Assembly (NCBI RefSeq): GCF_001571045.1
Contig: NZ_BCSV01000003.1
Location: 62,001-126,000, forward strand
DNA from: Curtobacterium ammoniigenes NBRC 101786
GTDB lineage: Bacteria; Actinomycetota; Actinomycetes; Actinomycetales; Microbacteriaceae
Reading direction: 5' to 3'
DNA: 64,000 nucleotides
A model generated the notes under the pieces. It saw nothing but the letters and a program-made list of their open reading frames with translations, did not search any database and had not been told where the DNA came from. Shown here in pieces: positions 8,505-16,638 of this stretch (positions are counted from its first letter, which is position 1; every line of letters starts with the position of its first letter). Both the position numbers and the translations under genes were made by a program.

Positions 8505-9037
8505 GGGTCGGCTCCTCGTTGATCGCTTCCATGGAGCGGCGCGCCTTGTACGGCGGTCGTAGTTCGAGCGTGCGGGAAGAAGTGCGGGAGGTTCGGCGAT
8601 ATCAGGGCGAAAGAACTTGCGATCTTGATGAATGCGGAAGGACGAGCGCGAGCGACGCGCCACCACGGATCCTGTGGGGAGTGCGAAAGCTGTCCTTCGG
8701 AGCGTGTCGTCTGCAGCTTCCGGGTCAGCGGCGAGCCGCGCTCGGCGTGTCGAAGGCGATCGCGTGAGTCGCGGCCGGGCTCGCGGGCCGGCAGTGCTCG
8801 AGAACGTGTGGGACTGGATGCGGGCCGAACGTTCACTGAACGAGCGTGCGTGCGCGGGGAATACGTTGATGTAGTCAGATCGACCTCGGTGCGAGCCGAG
8901 GAGTTCTGGCACCAGGCCGAGGTAGCCGGCACCATGCCGGGTAGTCCGGCACCATGCGGGGCCGCTCCGCAGAGCTGGCCGGGCAATCCCGGCGAGCGAG
9001 CCGGAGCATCCCGGCGGAGACGAGAAAGGGACTTGTC
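8505..9037. other. 533-base stretch without a supported gene
   Basis: This gap separates pckG from the PRC-barrel gene, which point away from each other, so it must hold two divergent promoters. I found no credible coding region: the frames that are open have no ribosome site or recognisable product. The only clear structure is a set of degenerate direct repeats at 8906-8959 built on CCGGCACCATGC. No tRNA or riboswitch fold was recognised. Confidence 0.5.
8906..8959. repeat. Short tandem direct repeats upstream of the PRC-barrel gene
   Basis: Two adjacent 19-base units begin at 8922 and 8941 and share GTAG and CCGGCACCATGC with one-base offsets. A more diverged copy (CTGGCACCAGGC) precedes them. 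They lie 80-130 bases before the PRC-barrel start. They could be a regulator site or a slipped duplication. Confidence 0.5.
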
Positions 9038-9394
9038 GTGTTCGAAGCAGAGAACATCCGCGACTGGATCGGACTGCCCGTGGTTGACCCGGGTGACGAC
9101 CGCATCGGAACGCTCGAAAGCGTCTACTACGACACGGCGACGTCGGAGCCGTCGTTCGCGTCGGTCACGACGGGCATGATCGGCTTCCAGCGGCTGACAT
9201 TCGTTCCGTTGGCGGAAGCGACGGTCTCCCCGAAGCATCTGAAGGTCGCCTTCGACAAGAAGCTCGTGAAGGACGCACCAACCATTCCAACCGACGGCGA
9301 GCTCGAAGCCGTGACTGAGCCCACACTCTTCGAGCACTACAACCTGCCCTATCAGACGGGCAGCAACGGAGAGCGGCGCCTGGGCCGTCGCTGA
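9038..9394 (+). CDS. PRC-barrel domain protein
   Basis: A 118-residue cytoplasmic protein. The first 80 residues form a PRC-barrel: IRDWIGLPVVDPGDDRIGTL, then VYYDTATSEPSFASV and FVPLAEATVSPKHLKV. PRC barrels are small beta domains found in RimM, in photosynthetic reaction-centre H subunits and in many stress-linked proteins of unknown role. I chose the GTG at 9038, which has AAAGGGA about seven bases upstream and starts just before the domain. An ATG at 8954 would add 28 basic residues. It is seven bases ahead of the secreted esterase. The function is not known. Confidence 0.75.
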   Translation: MFEAENIRDWIGLPVVDPGDDRIGTLESVYYDTATSEPSFASVTTGMIGFQRLTFVPLAEATVSPKHLKVAFDKKLVKDAPTIPTDGELEAVTEPTLFEHYNLPYQTGSNGERRLGRR

Positions 9395-9401
9395 TCGCGT
9401 C

Positions 9402-10562
9402 GTGCATCTGCGTACTCTCCTGCACCTCGCGGCTGGCGCGACCCTCGGGATCGCGCTCGCTGTTGCTCCGAGCGTCCCCGTTCACCCTGTTGCTCCGCCC
9501 GAGGGGCGCGGTGCCGCTTCGTCGATCGATGCTGCCGCCGCGGCCACTCCGCCGGCTGGCGCGCAAGACGGGGCCCCGAGTACCGACGGGGCTCTCGCAG
9601 CGAGTTCCGCTCCGCTGAACCTTCCTCCGGGGTCGCCCTACGTCGCGCTCGGAGATTCATACGCTGCCGGGTACGGCCTCGGTCATCCGACTCGTCGACC
9701 GGTCCCGGCGTGCGGCCAGTCGAAACTCGACTATCCGCACCGTCTCGCCGCGGCGCTCCACCTCGACCTGACCGATGTCACGTGTGCTGGCGCCACCACC
9801 GCAGACGTCGTCGCCAAGCGCCAGAACGGCGCGCCTCCTCAGATCACGGCGCTGGGCGCCGGCACGGCGCTCGTGACCCTCACTGTCGGAGGGAATGACG
9901 CCGGCCTCTTCAGCCAGGCGTTCGACTGCCTTGCGCTCTCCCCGAAGGGCCCTGTGATCTCAGGACGGGATGCGCCCTCGTGCCGAAGCAGGCTTGTCCA
10001 CGACGGTACGGACGCACTGGCCGCCAAGGTGGCTGGACCCGTTTCCAACGGCATCGTCAAGACCATCCGTGCCGTTCAGCGCGCTGCACCGAACGCTCGC
10101 ATCGTGCTCGTCGGCTATCCGGCCATCTTTCCCAATCAGAAGGACATCCCGAAGGGCGGCTGTTTCCGCTCCGCCCTCGACTTCGGCGCGTTGGCCGGTT
10201 TCTTCCCGTCGAACAGCTTCCCGTTCACAACCACGGACGTCGCCTACTTGCACAACGTTCAGGCGCTTCTGGACCAGGTCAGCAGCGAGGCAGCGCGTGC
10301 TACCGGCATCACCTACGTCTCGACATTCGGCGCGAGCGAACATCGGTCGGCGTGCGACAAACATGGCGCACTCGTGTCCGGGGTGACGCTGCGGTCGAGC
10401 GGGAACTTCCGTCGCATTCAGATCGTTCCCGGATCGCTGCACCCAACGACCGCCGGAGCGGCGTTCATGGCGTCCAAGGTGGCGGCCGCGTTGCGAAGCC
10501 CGACGACCGCACCCAGCGCACCGTCGGGCTCCCACGCTGCGTCCTCGCCCGGTTCTGCCTGA
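9402..10562 (+). CDS. Secreted SGNH/GDSL-type esterase or lipase
   Basis: A 386-residue predicted exported hydrolase. An N-terminal hydrophobic stretch (residues 5-24) is followed by an Ala/Pro-rich linker, then the catalytic domain from about residue 74. Block I is ALGDSYAAG with nucleophile Ser86, block II is CAGATTADV, and block III is TVGGNDAGL. Block V is PGSLHPTTAG with the catalytic His. The Asp normally three residues before that His is Gly here. Several paired Cys suggest disulfides, as in Streptomyces scabies and S. rimosus enzymes. The GTG start lies seven bases after the PRC gene. Confidence 0.85.
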   Translation: MHLRTLLHLAAGATLGIALAVAPSVPVHPVAPPEGRGAASSIDAAAAATPPAGAQDGAPSTDGALAASSAPLNLPPGSPYVALGDSYAAGYGLGHPTRRPVPACGQSKLDYPHRLAAALHLDLTDVTCAGATTADVVAKRQNGAPPQITALGAGTALVTLTVGGNDAGLFSQAFDCLALSPKGPVISGRDAPSCRSRLVHDGTDALAAKVAGPVSNGIVKTIRAVQRAAPNARIVLVGYPAIFPNQKDIPKGGCFRSALDFGALAGFFPSNSFPFTTTDVAYLHNVQALLDQVSSEAARATGITYVSTFGASEHRSACDKHGALVSGVTLRSSGNFRRIQIVPGSLHPTTAGAAFMASKVAAALRSPTTAPSAPSGSHAASSPGSA

Positions 10563-10673
10563 CCCCTACACCCGCCCCGCACGGTCGTGCGGCAGCGATT
10601 GCTTGCGCGGAGATCCGCCGCAGCGCTCACCCGTGCCGCATCATGGTTCGCCTCGGGCGCATCCCGTTGGACG

Positions 10674-11540
10674 TCAGCTCGCTCGCTCGTCGAACTCGAT
10701 CGGCTGCTCGACCGTCTCGTCTTCGGCGCGGGCAGGGCGGTTCGCGGCGAGGGGGACCACGCAGACGGGCACCTGCGACTCCCGGACGACCTCTCGGAGG
10801 ATCGAGCCCGATAGGACGTGGGCGTGGCCCTGCCCGAGAACGACGAGTGAGGCGAGTCGCGTGTGATCGACGATCGCGCGGGCCGGATGACCCTCCACCA
10901 GCAGCGGGTGCACGCGGACGTCGGGGAACCGGGCCGCGATCTGGGCAGTGGCGCGATCGAGGAGTTCTGCGTTGATGCGTCGCCAGCGGAGCGGATCCTC
11001 GGCGAAGTCCGTGAGGCCCGTCCTCGTGATCACCGGCATCTCCCAGGCACGGAGCGCGGTGAGGCGACGCCGTCGGCGCCGGGCCTCGTCGACGGCGAGC
11101 TGGACGGCCCGTTCGTCGAGGGGCTCGTCGACGGCGAGCACGACATCGCCTTCGATTGCTCGCGCCGGGTCGGGAACGACGACGACCGGAATGGTTGCGC
11201 GCTCGGCGAGTCGTTCCACGCGATATCCGGCGGTCGAGCCGCGTTTGCCGCGGAACGATCCGACCACGAGCAGGTCGTCCTCTTCGGCGGCAGCGACGAG
11301 TTCGGGGACGACTGACCCGGTACGGCGCGATGCGGAGACCGAAACATCGGGGCACGCTGCACGAATCCGCTCGACGACGTCGTCGGCATCAACGCCTCCA
11401 TCGTCCGGATCGACGACAACGACGTGCAGCGTTCCGCCGGCGCGAGCGCGCTCGGTTGCCCATCGCTGTGCTTCGTGATGCGGGACATCCGATGCGACGC
11501 CGAGAACGATGCTCGGTCCGGAACTCAGTTCCTGAGTCAT
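10674..11540 (-). CDS. Universal stress protein, two UspA domains
   Basis: A 288-residue cytoplasmic tandem Usp protein. Domain 1 (about 10-135) ends with LLVVGSFRGKRGSTAGYRVE and PVVVVP. Domain 2 (about 143-270) begins DVVLAVDEPLDERAVQ and ends LVVLGQGHAHVLSGSILREV then VPVCVVP. The G-x(2)-G-x(9)-G(S/T) ATP loop is clear in domain 2 (GQGHAHVLSGS) and degenerate in domain 1. A strong AGGAGGT precedes the ATG. A GC-rich hairpin lies 30 bases before the start, so it is probably transcribed separately from the gene upstream. Actinobacterial relatives respond to hypoxia or stationary phase. Confidence 0.9.
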   Translation of the reverse strand: MTQELSSGPSIVLGVASDVPHHEAQRWATERARAGGTLHVVVVDPDDGGVDADDVVERIRAACPDVSVSASRRTGSVVPELVAAAEEDDLLVVGSFRGKRGSTAGYRVERLAERATIPVVVVPDPARAIEGDVVLAVDEPLDERAVQLAVDEARRRRRRLTALRAWEMPVITRTGLTDFAEDPLRWRRINAELLDRATAQIAARFPDVRVHPLLVEGHPARAIVDHTRLASLVVLGQGHAHVLSGSILREVVRESQVPVCVVPLAANRPARAEDETVEQPIEFDERAS

Positions 11541-11569
11541 GTGCGACCTCCTCAGTCAGTGCTTCGGAG

Positions 11570-11589
11570 CGCCCCGGAGTGCCGGGGCG
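11570..11589 (-). terminator. GC-rich hairpin between membrane protein and usp
   Basis: Perfect 8-bp stem CGCCCCGG / CCGGGGCG with a four-base loop. It lies about 100 bases after the membrane-protein stop and 30 bases before the usp start. No T-run follows, so termination or a leader structure are both possible. Confidence 0.4.
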
Positions 11590-11665
11590 TTGTCGTGCGC
11601 GGTGCGTACGGTTCGAACGCTACGCCCGGCGGAGCGCCGATCGACGCTGTCGGCACCGCTTGTGT

Positions 11666-11692
11666 GCTGAGAAAATCACGACGATTCTCAGC
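11666..11692 (-). repeat. Inverted repeat at the 3' end of the membrane-protein gene
   Basis: GCTGAGAA (11666-11673) and TTCTCAGC (11685-11692) form a perfect 8-bp inverted repeat. It overlaps the stop codon of the minus-strand membrane protein. It may be a terminator stem or an operator for usp. Confidence 0.45.
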
Positions 11693-12590
11693 CGTGCGTG
11701 ACCATTGCCGCGAGGATGCCATCGACCACGGAGACGGTGAGCGTCTCCGTGGTCGATCGAGCGACGAGCGTGATGTTGCCGCGACTCATGGACGCCCGCG
11801 GGTAACACGCTTCGGTCGCGCTCTGGCGGTCGGATGTGGCGACGAGGCAAATGCTGCTCGGGTCGGTCCCGACCGCCGCATACACCGCCCAGGGTATGAC
11901 CGAGTCGTCGGTCTCGAGCTGCAGGGATCGGTTCGTGAACACCAGCCGCGCAGTGTGCCGTTGTACCGGAGCGACCACGGCGGGCGGGAGTTGATCGCCG
12001 TAGGTCTGCGGTGCCGCGAGCAGCTGATTCACCGTGAGGGTGCCGAATCGATTCGTTGTGGGCAGTTGGGGTGTGCTCGTCGCGGCAGCCGTGGTGACGT
12101 GTGGCTGGCGGGCGCCCACTGCTTGGCCACCGAGGAATGCGACGCCGGCGATCACGACGACCACAGCGCCCGCGGTCGCGATGCGTACCCGCCGCCCTCG
12201 CGTGTCTCCGCGCAGGAGGCCCGACAACCGTTCCGCGGTCGCCGTCCAGACACCAGGATGGCCGGCTCCGGCGGGAGCGACTGCGTCCACACCTCCGGGC
12301 CCATCCACACCTCCGGGCTCGCCGACGTCGTCCGCGTCGGGCTCCGGAGCCGGACTCGCAGCATCCGGGTCGGCACGTGCCGCGGGCGTCGCCTCGACTG
12401 CGCCCGAGGTGCTGGCAACCGGGGGAGTCGCGGTCAGGGGGGTGCCTGCGAGGGCCGCGAGCCGCCTCCTGGCCGCTTCCGCTGCCGCTGGCTCGGAGGC
12501 AGGGCCGAACGCGATGGCCTGGAGGCGCTCGCGCTCGGCACGTGCTGCGGCCGATTCCGTCCGCGCCGCTGGCCTGTCGGGTCGTTTCAT
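11688..12590 (-). CDS. Uncharacterised single-pass membrane protein
   Basis: A 300-residue protein I do not recognise. Residues 10-48 are Ala/Arg/Glu-rich and likely helical, and 50-115 are Pro/Asp/Gly-rich and disordered. Residues 135-157 form one membrane segment (IATAGAVVVVIAGVAFLGG). The remaining 140 residues are probably outside and contain two Cys (in SSICLV and TEACYP) that may pair. The ATG at 12590 has GGAG four bases upstream. The N-in, C-out arrangement resembles anti-sigma factors and actinobacterial cell-envelope proteins, but no zinc or other signature is seen. It is divergent from ybaK. Confidence 0.7.
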   Translation of the reverse strand: MKRPDRPAARTESAAARAERERLQAIAFGPASEPAAAEAARRRLAALAGTPLTATPPVASTSGAVEATPAARADPDAASPAPEPDADDVGEPGGVDGPGGVDAVAPAGAGHPGVWTATAERLSGLLRGDTRGRRVRIATAGAVVVVIAGVAFLGGQAVGARQPHVTTAAATSTPQLPTTNRFGTLTVNQLLAAPQTYGDQLPPAVVAPVQRHTARLVFTNRSLQLETDDSVIPWAVYAAVGTDPSSICLVATSDRQSATEACYPRASMSRGNITLVARSTTETLTVSVVDGILAAMVTHG

Positions 12591-12715
12591 GCTGCTCCAG
12601 CTCTCACCGCCATTGTGCGCGCTCTGGACCGCTTCGCGCCGCCGTTGCGCAACGATCTGAGCCGTTTGGCGCGCCGATGCCGATCTTTGGAGTTTCCTGC
12701 GGGCAGGATCGGCAT

Positions 12716-13201
12716 ATGAGCGCCGCCTTCCCGACGACGCCGGCCACGATCGCCCTCGACCGCGCCGGGATTCCGTATCGTCCCCACATCTACGAGCACC
12801 ACGACACGGCGACGAACTTCGGTGAAGAGGCAGCACAGGAGCTCGGGCTTCGTGAGGATCAGGTGTTCAAGACGCTCATCGTGTCCGTGGATGGGCGCCT
12901 CGCGGTCGCGATCGTTCCGGTCGCGAATCGCCTTGACTTGAAAGCGATCGCGGCGGTGATGGACGGCAAGAAGGCGACCCTCGCGGACCCGGAACTCGCC
13001 GAGCGCAAGACCGGATACGTGGTCGGCGGAATCTCGCCGATGGGGCAGAAGACGTCGTTGCCGACGGTGCTCGACGCGTCCGCGTCGCGATCCGCGACGA
13101 TCTTCGTGAGCGGCGGCCGGCGGGGGTTCGATCTCGAGATCGCTCCCGACGATCTGCTCAAGGCGACCGGCGGCGTGACGGCGGCGATCGCGCGCGACTA
13201 A
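12716..13201 (+). CDS. ybaK: Cys-tRNA(Pro)/Cys-tRNA(Cys) deacylase YbaK/EbsC
   Basis: A 161-residue YbaK-type editing protein, which hydrolyses Cys-tRNA(Pro) formed by misacylating prolyl-tRNA synthetase. The domain spans the whole protein: RPHIYEHHD, then QVFKTLIVSVDG with the conserved Lys, VPVANRLDLK and the signature GGISPMGQKTSLPTV, ending FVSGGRRGFDLEIAPDDL. Length is standard. The ATG at 12716 is chosen because the frame upstream lies antisense to the membrane protein. An AGGATC sits 6-11 bases before it. Confidence 0.92.
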   Translation: MSAAFPTTPATIALDRAGIPYRPHIYEHHDTATNFGEEAAQELGLREDQVFKTLIVSVDGRLAVAIVPVANRLDLKAIAAVMDGKKATLADPELAERKTGYVVGGISPMGQKTSLPTVLDASASRSATIFVSGGRRGFDLEIAPDDLLKATGGVTAAIARD

Positions 13202-13268
13202 ACGCGTGCCTCCAGATCGGCTGTCTGCCGAACCTGAGTCGACCGGCCGCAACTTTTTTGACAGACCG

Positions 13269-13293
13269 GGAATGTCTCCGGTACCCCTGTGTT
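13269..13293 (+). promoter_or_regulatory. Sigma-H/sigma-R-like promoter of clpC
   Basis: GGAAT (13269-13273) and GTT (13291-13293) are separated by 17 bases, close to the GGAAT-N18-GTT consensus of thiol/heat stress sigma factors (SigR of Streptomyces, SigH of mycobacteria). It sits directly before a HAIR operator and 40 bases before the Clp start. Confidence 0.45.
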
Positions 13294-13295
13294 GC

Positions 13296-13316
13296 ATTGA
13301 GTCAAAGGCACTCAAG
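13296..13316 (+). promoter_or_regulatory. HAIR operator (HspR-type inverted repeat)
   Basis: ATTGAGT (13296-13302), seven bases, then ACTCAAG (13310-13316). This matches the HspR consensus CTTGAGT-N7-ACTCAAG at 13 of 14 positions. HspR represses dnaK, clpB and lon type genes in actinobacteria. The site overlaps the expected transcription start of the Clp gene, as expected for repression. Confidence 0.75.
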
Positions 13317-13333
13317 TTCCACAGGAGGCTCCT

Positions 13334-15937
13334 TTGCCAGAGACGTTCGGCCCGGCCGACGGCGACTCGCTCGACGCGTTCCTCGCCCGGCTGCTGCAGG
13401 GTCAGCACAACCGGTCCGTCCCCTTCGGACGGCCCGTCGACATCACGCGGCTGCTCAGCAAGCGCACCCACACCGTGCTCCACGAGGCGGCAGCGTTCGC
13501 CGTCGAGCGCGGACACCACGAGCTCGACGCGCTGCACATGCTGCGGACGCTCGTTGCGACTGATCCGTTCGCATCGCTCGTCCGGTCCGTCGGCTCCGAC
13601 CCCGAGCGTCTGATCGATGAGATCGACCAGCGCCTCCCGGAGGCGGCCACAGGCGCCCCGGACGGCCAGCCCGCCCTCACCGCGTCCGCCCAACGCGCCC
13701 TCGCGGACGCGGTCCAGGCTGCGCGCGCATTCGGCAGCACCTATGTCGATCCCGAGCACCTGTTCTTCGCGCTCGCTGTCGAGCAGGATGCCGTGACCGG
13801 ACAGCTCCTCGCTGCAGCCGGTGTCACACCGCAGGCGATGCAGCAGTATGCGCAGGAGGCCGCTCGCGCCGCCCGCGACGGTCGCCCCACGCCCGGAACG
13901 GCGACACCCACGGATGGGGAGCGCTCCGCGACACCGACCCTCGACAAGTTCGGCACCGATCTCACCGCGCGGGCTCGCGAGGGCGCGATCGACCCCGTCA
14001 TCGGCCGCGCCGACGAGATCGAGCAGACCGTCGAGATCCTGCTTCGCCGGACGAAGAACAACCCGGTGCTGATCGGCGAGCCAGGAGTGGGCAAGACCGC
14101 GATCGTCGAGGGGCTCGCGCAGCGGATCGCCGACGGTGACGTCCCGGCGCTCCTGCAGGGCAAGCGCGTGATCGCACTCGACCTTCCCGGCATGCTCGCC
14201 GGCACCCGGTACCGCGGCGACTTCGAGGAGCGCCTCACCGCCGCGATGGACGAGATCGCGGCCCATCGCGATGAGCTCATCGTCTTCCTCGACGAAGTGC
14301 ACACCGTCGTCGGCGCAGGCGGCGGAGGTGACGGCGGCGGCATGGACGCCGGCAACATCCTCAAGCCACGACTCGCGCGTGGCGACCTGCACATGGTCGG
14401 CGCGACGACGCTCTCGGAGTACCGGCGCATTGAGAAGGACGCCGCGCTCGAACGACGTTTCCAACCGGTGATGGTCGGGGAACCGAGCACGACGGACGCC
14501 ATCACGATCCTGCAGGGACTCGCACCGCGATACGCCGAACACCACGGAATCAGCTACGCCGACGACGCCATCCGTGCCGCCGTCGAGCTCTCGCACCGCT
14601 ATATCACCGACCGGTTCCTGCCTGACAAGGCGATCGACCTCATCGACCAGGCGGGTGCGCGCCGCCGCCTCGCGCTGAGCGGCACGGTCGATGTCGAAGC
14701 AACACGCTCCGAGATCGCGCGACTGCAGCAGCAGAAGGACCGCGCGGTCGCCGAAGAGCAGTACGAAGAAGCGTCGACGCTGCGCGACCGGATCGACGAG
14801 TTGGAGGCGCGGATCGAATCGGCCACGGTCCTCCCGACCGCCACCGGCGCCGTGGACGGCGCTGGCACCGGCGCGTCGAGCGACGCCGTGACGACGGACG
14901 CGGTGATCACAGCGGACGACATCGCGGCGGTCGTCGCCCGGGCGACCGGCATTCCTGTCGCCCGGCTCGCCGCGGGCGATCGGGAACGGCTTGCCGCGCT
15001 CGAGTCCGAGCTGCACGCTCGGGTGATCGGTCAAGACGATCCGGTCGCTGCGGTGGCCCGTTCGATCCGTCGAAGCCGTGCCGGCCTCGGCGATCCGCGC
15101 CGGCCGGTCGGAAGCTTCCTGTTCCTCGGCCCCACCGGGGTCGGCAAGACCGAGCTCGCCAAGGCACTGGCCGGATCGCTCTTCGGCGACGAAACGGCGA
15201 TGCTGCGATTCGACATGAGCGAGTACGGCGAACGCCACACGGTCTCGCGTCTCGTCGGAGCGCCTCCCGGATACGTGGGGTATGACGAAGCGGGACAGCT
15301 CACCGAGCGCGTTCGGCGGAACCCATACTCGGTCATCCTGCTCGACGAGATCGAGAAGGCGCACCCGGACGTCTTCAACCTGCTGCTGCAGGTTCTCGAC
15401 GACGGCCGACTGACCGACGGGCAAGGCCGCACGGTCGACTTCCGGAACACCGTCGTGATCATGACCTCGAACCTGGGATCCGAGTTCCTCGCATCGCGAT
15501 CGGGAGCGATCGGATTCTCGGCGCAGGCGGACGGAGGATTCGGTGACGTCGACCTCCGGAACCGCGTGATGGGCAAGCTCCGCGAGTCCATGCGTCCAGA
15601 GTTCCTGAACCGGATCGACGACATCCTGCTCTTCCGGAAGCTCGATCGGGAGCAGCTGCGCCAGATCGTCTCGCTCATGCTCGCTGCGTCCGCTGATCGC
15701 GTCGCCGCGTTCGGCGCGGGCCTCCGCGTGTCGGAGGCCGCTATCGAATGGCTCGCAGCGCACGGGTTCGAGCCGGAGTTCGGCGCACGCCCCCTCCGCC
15801 GACTGATCCAGCGCGAGGTCGACGACCGGGTGGCGGATCTCGTGGTCGATGGCAGCATCCAGGACGGTTCGGACGTGCACATCGACGTGGTCGACGATGA
15901 GCTCGTTGCGACCGTGCGGGAGGCCGTGCTCGCCTGA
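13334..15937 (+). CDS. ClpC-type AAA+ ATPase (Clp protease ATP-binding subunit)
   Basis: An 867-residue Hsp100 unfoldase. After a 30-residue leader comes a Clp-N domain (about 30-155). AAA module 1 has Walker [14 protein letters not shown] near 247 and Walker [11 protein letters not shown] near 318. A UVR-like coiled insert lies near 455-490. AAA module 2 has Walker [14 protein letters not shown] near 598 and [12 protein letters not shown] near 669. An IGF loop near 725 (GAIGFSAQ) occupies the ClpP-docking position, which makes it ClpC-like rather than a ClpB disaggregase. The TTG start has a perfect AGGAGG five bases upstream. Control by the HAIR site and a stress promoter is likely. It may be an extra paralogue of the housekeeping ClpC. 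Confidence 0.92.
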   Translation: MPETFGPADGDSLDAFLARLLQGQHNRSVPFGRPVDITRLLSKRTHTVLHEAAAFAVERGHHELDALHMLRTLVATDPFASLVRSVGSDPERLIDEIDQRLPEAATGAPDGQPALTASAQRALADAVQAARAFGSTYVDPEHLFFALAVEQDAVTGQLLAAAGVTPQAMQQYAQEAARAARDGRPTPGTATPTDGERSATPTLDKFGTDLTARAREGAIDPVIGRADEIEQTVEILLRRTKNNPVLIGEPGVGKTAIVEGLAQRIADGDVPALLQGKRVIALDLPGMLAGTRYRGDFEERLTAAMDEIAAHRDELIVFLDEVHTVVGAGGGGDGGGMDAGNILKPRLARGDLHMVGATTLSEYRRIEKDAALERRFQPVMVGEPSTTDAITILQGLAPRYAEHHGISYADDAIRAAVELSHRYITDRFLPDKAIDLIDQAGARRRLALSGTVDVEATRSEIARLQQQKDRAVAEEQYEEASTLRDRIDELEARIESATVLPTATGAVDGAGTGASSDAVTTDAVITADDIAAVVARATGIPVARLAAGDRERLAALESELHARVIGQDDPVAAVARSIRRSRAGLGDPRRPVGSFLFLGPTGVGKTELAKALAGSLFGDETAMLRFDMSEYGERHTVSRLVGAPPGYVGYDEAGQLTERVRRNPYSVILLDEIEKAHPDVFNLLLQVLDDGRLTDGQGRTVDFRNTVVIMTSNLGSEFLASRSGAIGFSAQADGGFGDVDLRNRVMGKLRESMRPEFLNRIDDILLFRKLDREQLRQIVSLMLAASADRVAAFGAGLRVSEAAIEWLAAHGFEPEFGARPLRRLIQREVDDRVADLVVDGSIQDGSDVHIDVVDDELVATVREAVLA

Positions 15938-15950
15938 CGTCGCCGGACCG

Positions 15951-15991
15951 CACCCAACCTCGCTCGCTGTCGCCTGAAGCGGGGTTGGGTG
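15951..15991. terminator. Hairpin after clpC
   Basis: CACCCAACCTCGCT (15951-15964) pairs with AGCGGGGTTGGGTG (15978-15991) with one mismatch, giving a 14-bp stem. It starts 14 bases after the Clp stop and ends 31 bases before apt. Confidence 0.65.
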
Positions 15992-16009
15992 TCGGGTGGC
16001 GGTGACCTC

Positions 16010-16022
16010 TAGCGTTGGACGC
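16010..16022 (+). promoter_or_regulatory. Putative -10 element of apt, leaderless start
   Basis: TAGCGT at 16010-16015 stands seven bases before the apt ATG, and TTGGGT at 15985-15990 could be a -35 with 19-base spacing. There is no Shine-Dalgarno sequence, which fits a leaderless mRNA. Confidence 0.35.
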
Positions 16023-16556
16023 ATGACAGAGACCGTCACCGCGCTCGTGCACCGCCTGACCGCCGTCGTTCCCGATTTCCCGAAGCCCGGCGTGCTCTTT
16101 CGCGATGTCACGACCGTGTTCGCCGATCCGGAGGGCTTCTCGTCGATCTGTCGGGCGCTCGCCGAGCCGTTCGCGGGAATCGAAGCGGTGGCTGGGATCG
16201 AGGCGCGCGGGTTCGCACTCGCCGGTGGCATAGCAGCGCAGCTCGGCACGGGCGTGCTCACCGTCCGGAAGGCGGGCAAGCTGCCGGGCGAAGTGTTGAG
16301 CGAACAGTATGCGCTCGAATACGGGGAAGCCGAACTCGAACTCCGGCCGGGCCAGCTCGCGTCGGGAACACGGGTGCTGGTGGTTGACGATGTTCTCGCC
16401 ACGGGCGGCACGGCGGGAGCGACGGTGACGCTCCTCGAGCGCGCGGGTTATCACGTCATCGGATTCGCCGCTCTGCTGGAACTCGACGGTCTGGAGGGCC
16501 GGCGCGCCCTCGAGCCGCGACTCCCCGTCCACACGCTGGACACAGTGCCCGCGTGA
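16023..16556 (+). CDS. apt: Adenine phosphoribosyltransferase
   Basis: A 177-residue type I phosphoribosyltransferase salvaging adenine with PRPP to AMP. Family features are the opening VVPDFPKPGVLFRDVTTVF, VAGIEARGFALAGGIA, the flexible VRKAGKLPGEVLSEQYALEYG and the PRPP loop VLVVDDVLATGGTA. The ATG at 16023 gives the standard length; the frame could open nine codons earlier. In many actinobacteria apt lies next to rel in the secF-rel region. Here it is instead upstream of thrS, after clpC. Confidence 0.93.
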   Translation: MTETVTALVHRLTAVVPDFPKPGVLFRDVTTVFADPEGFSSICRALAEPFAGIEAVAGIEARGFALAGGIAAQLGTGVLTVRKAGKLPGEVLSEQYALEYGEAELELRPGQLASGTRVLVVDDVLATGGTAGATVTLLERAGYHVIGFAALLELDGLEGRRALEPRLPVHTLDTVPA

Positions 16557-16638
16557 CCGACGGCCGTCGGGTGCGTTCCGAGCCGCCCGGCATGCCCGGA
16601 TAGGGTGAACTCACCATCTACAGAGGAGCAGTCCGACC

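Noticed and set aside
7011-8522. A 503-residue plus-strand frame opposite pckG
   Set aside because: It mirrors the PEPCK gene and has no domain; the sense strand carries every PEPCK motif.
13334-15937. ClpB disaggregase
   Set aside because: HspR-type control suggested ClpB, but the middle region is a short UVR-like insert and an IGF loop is present, both ClpC features.
12587-16411. A 1274-residue open frame on the minus strand opposite clpC
   Set aside because: It is the antisense of a clear AAA+ gene. Its composition is the Arg/Asp/Glu/Leu-rich pattern produced by high-GC codon bias, with no ribosome site or recognisable domain.
16557-16638. T-box riboswitch before thrS
   Set aside because: Only 82 bases are available and the T-box sequence is absent; a simple -10-like TAGGGT and a Shine-Dalgarno explain the leader.
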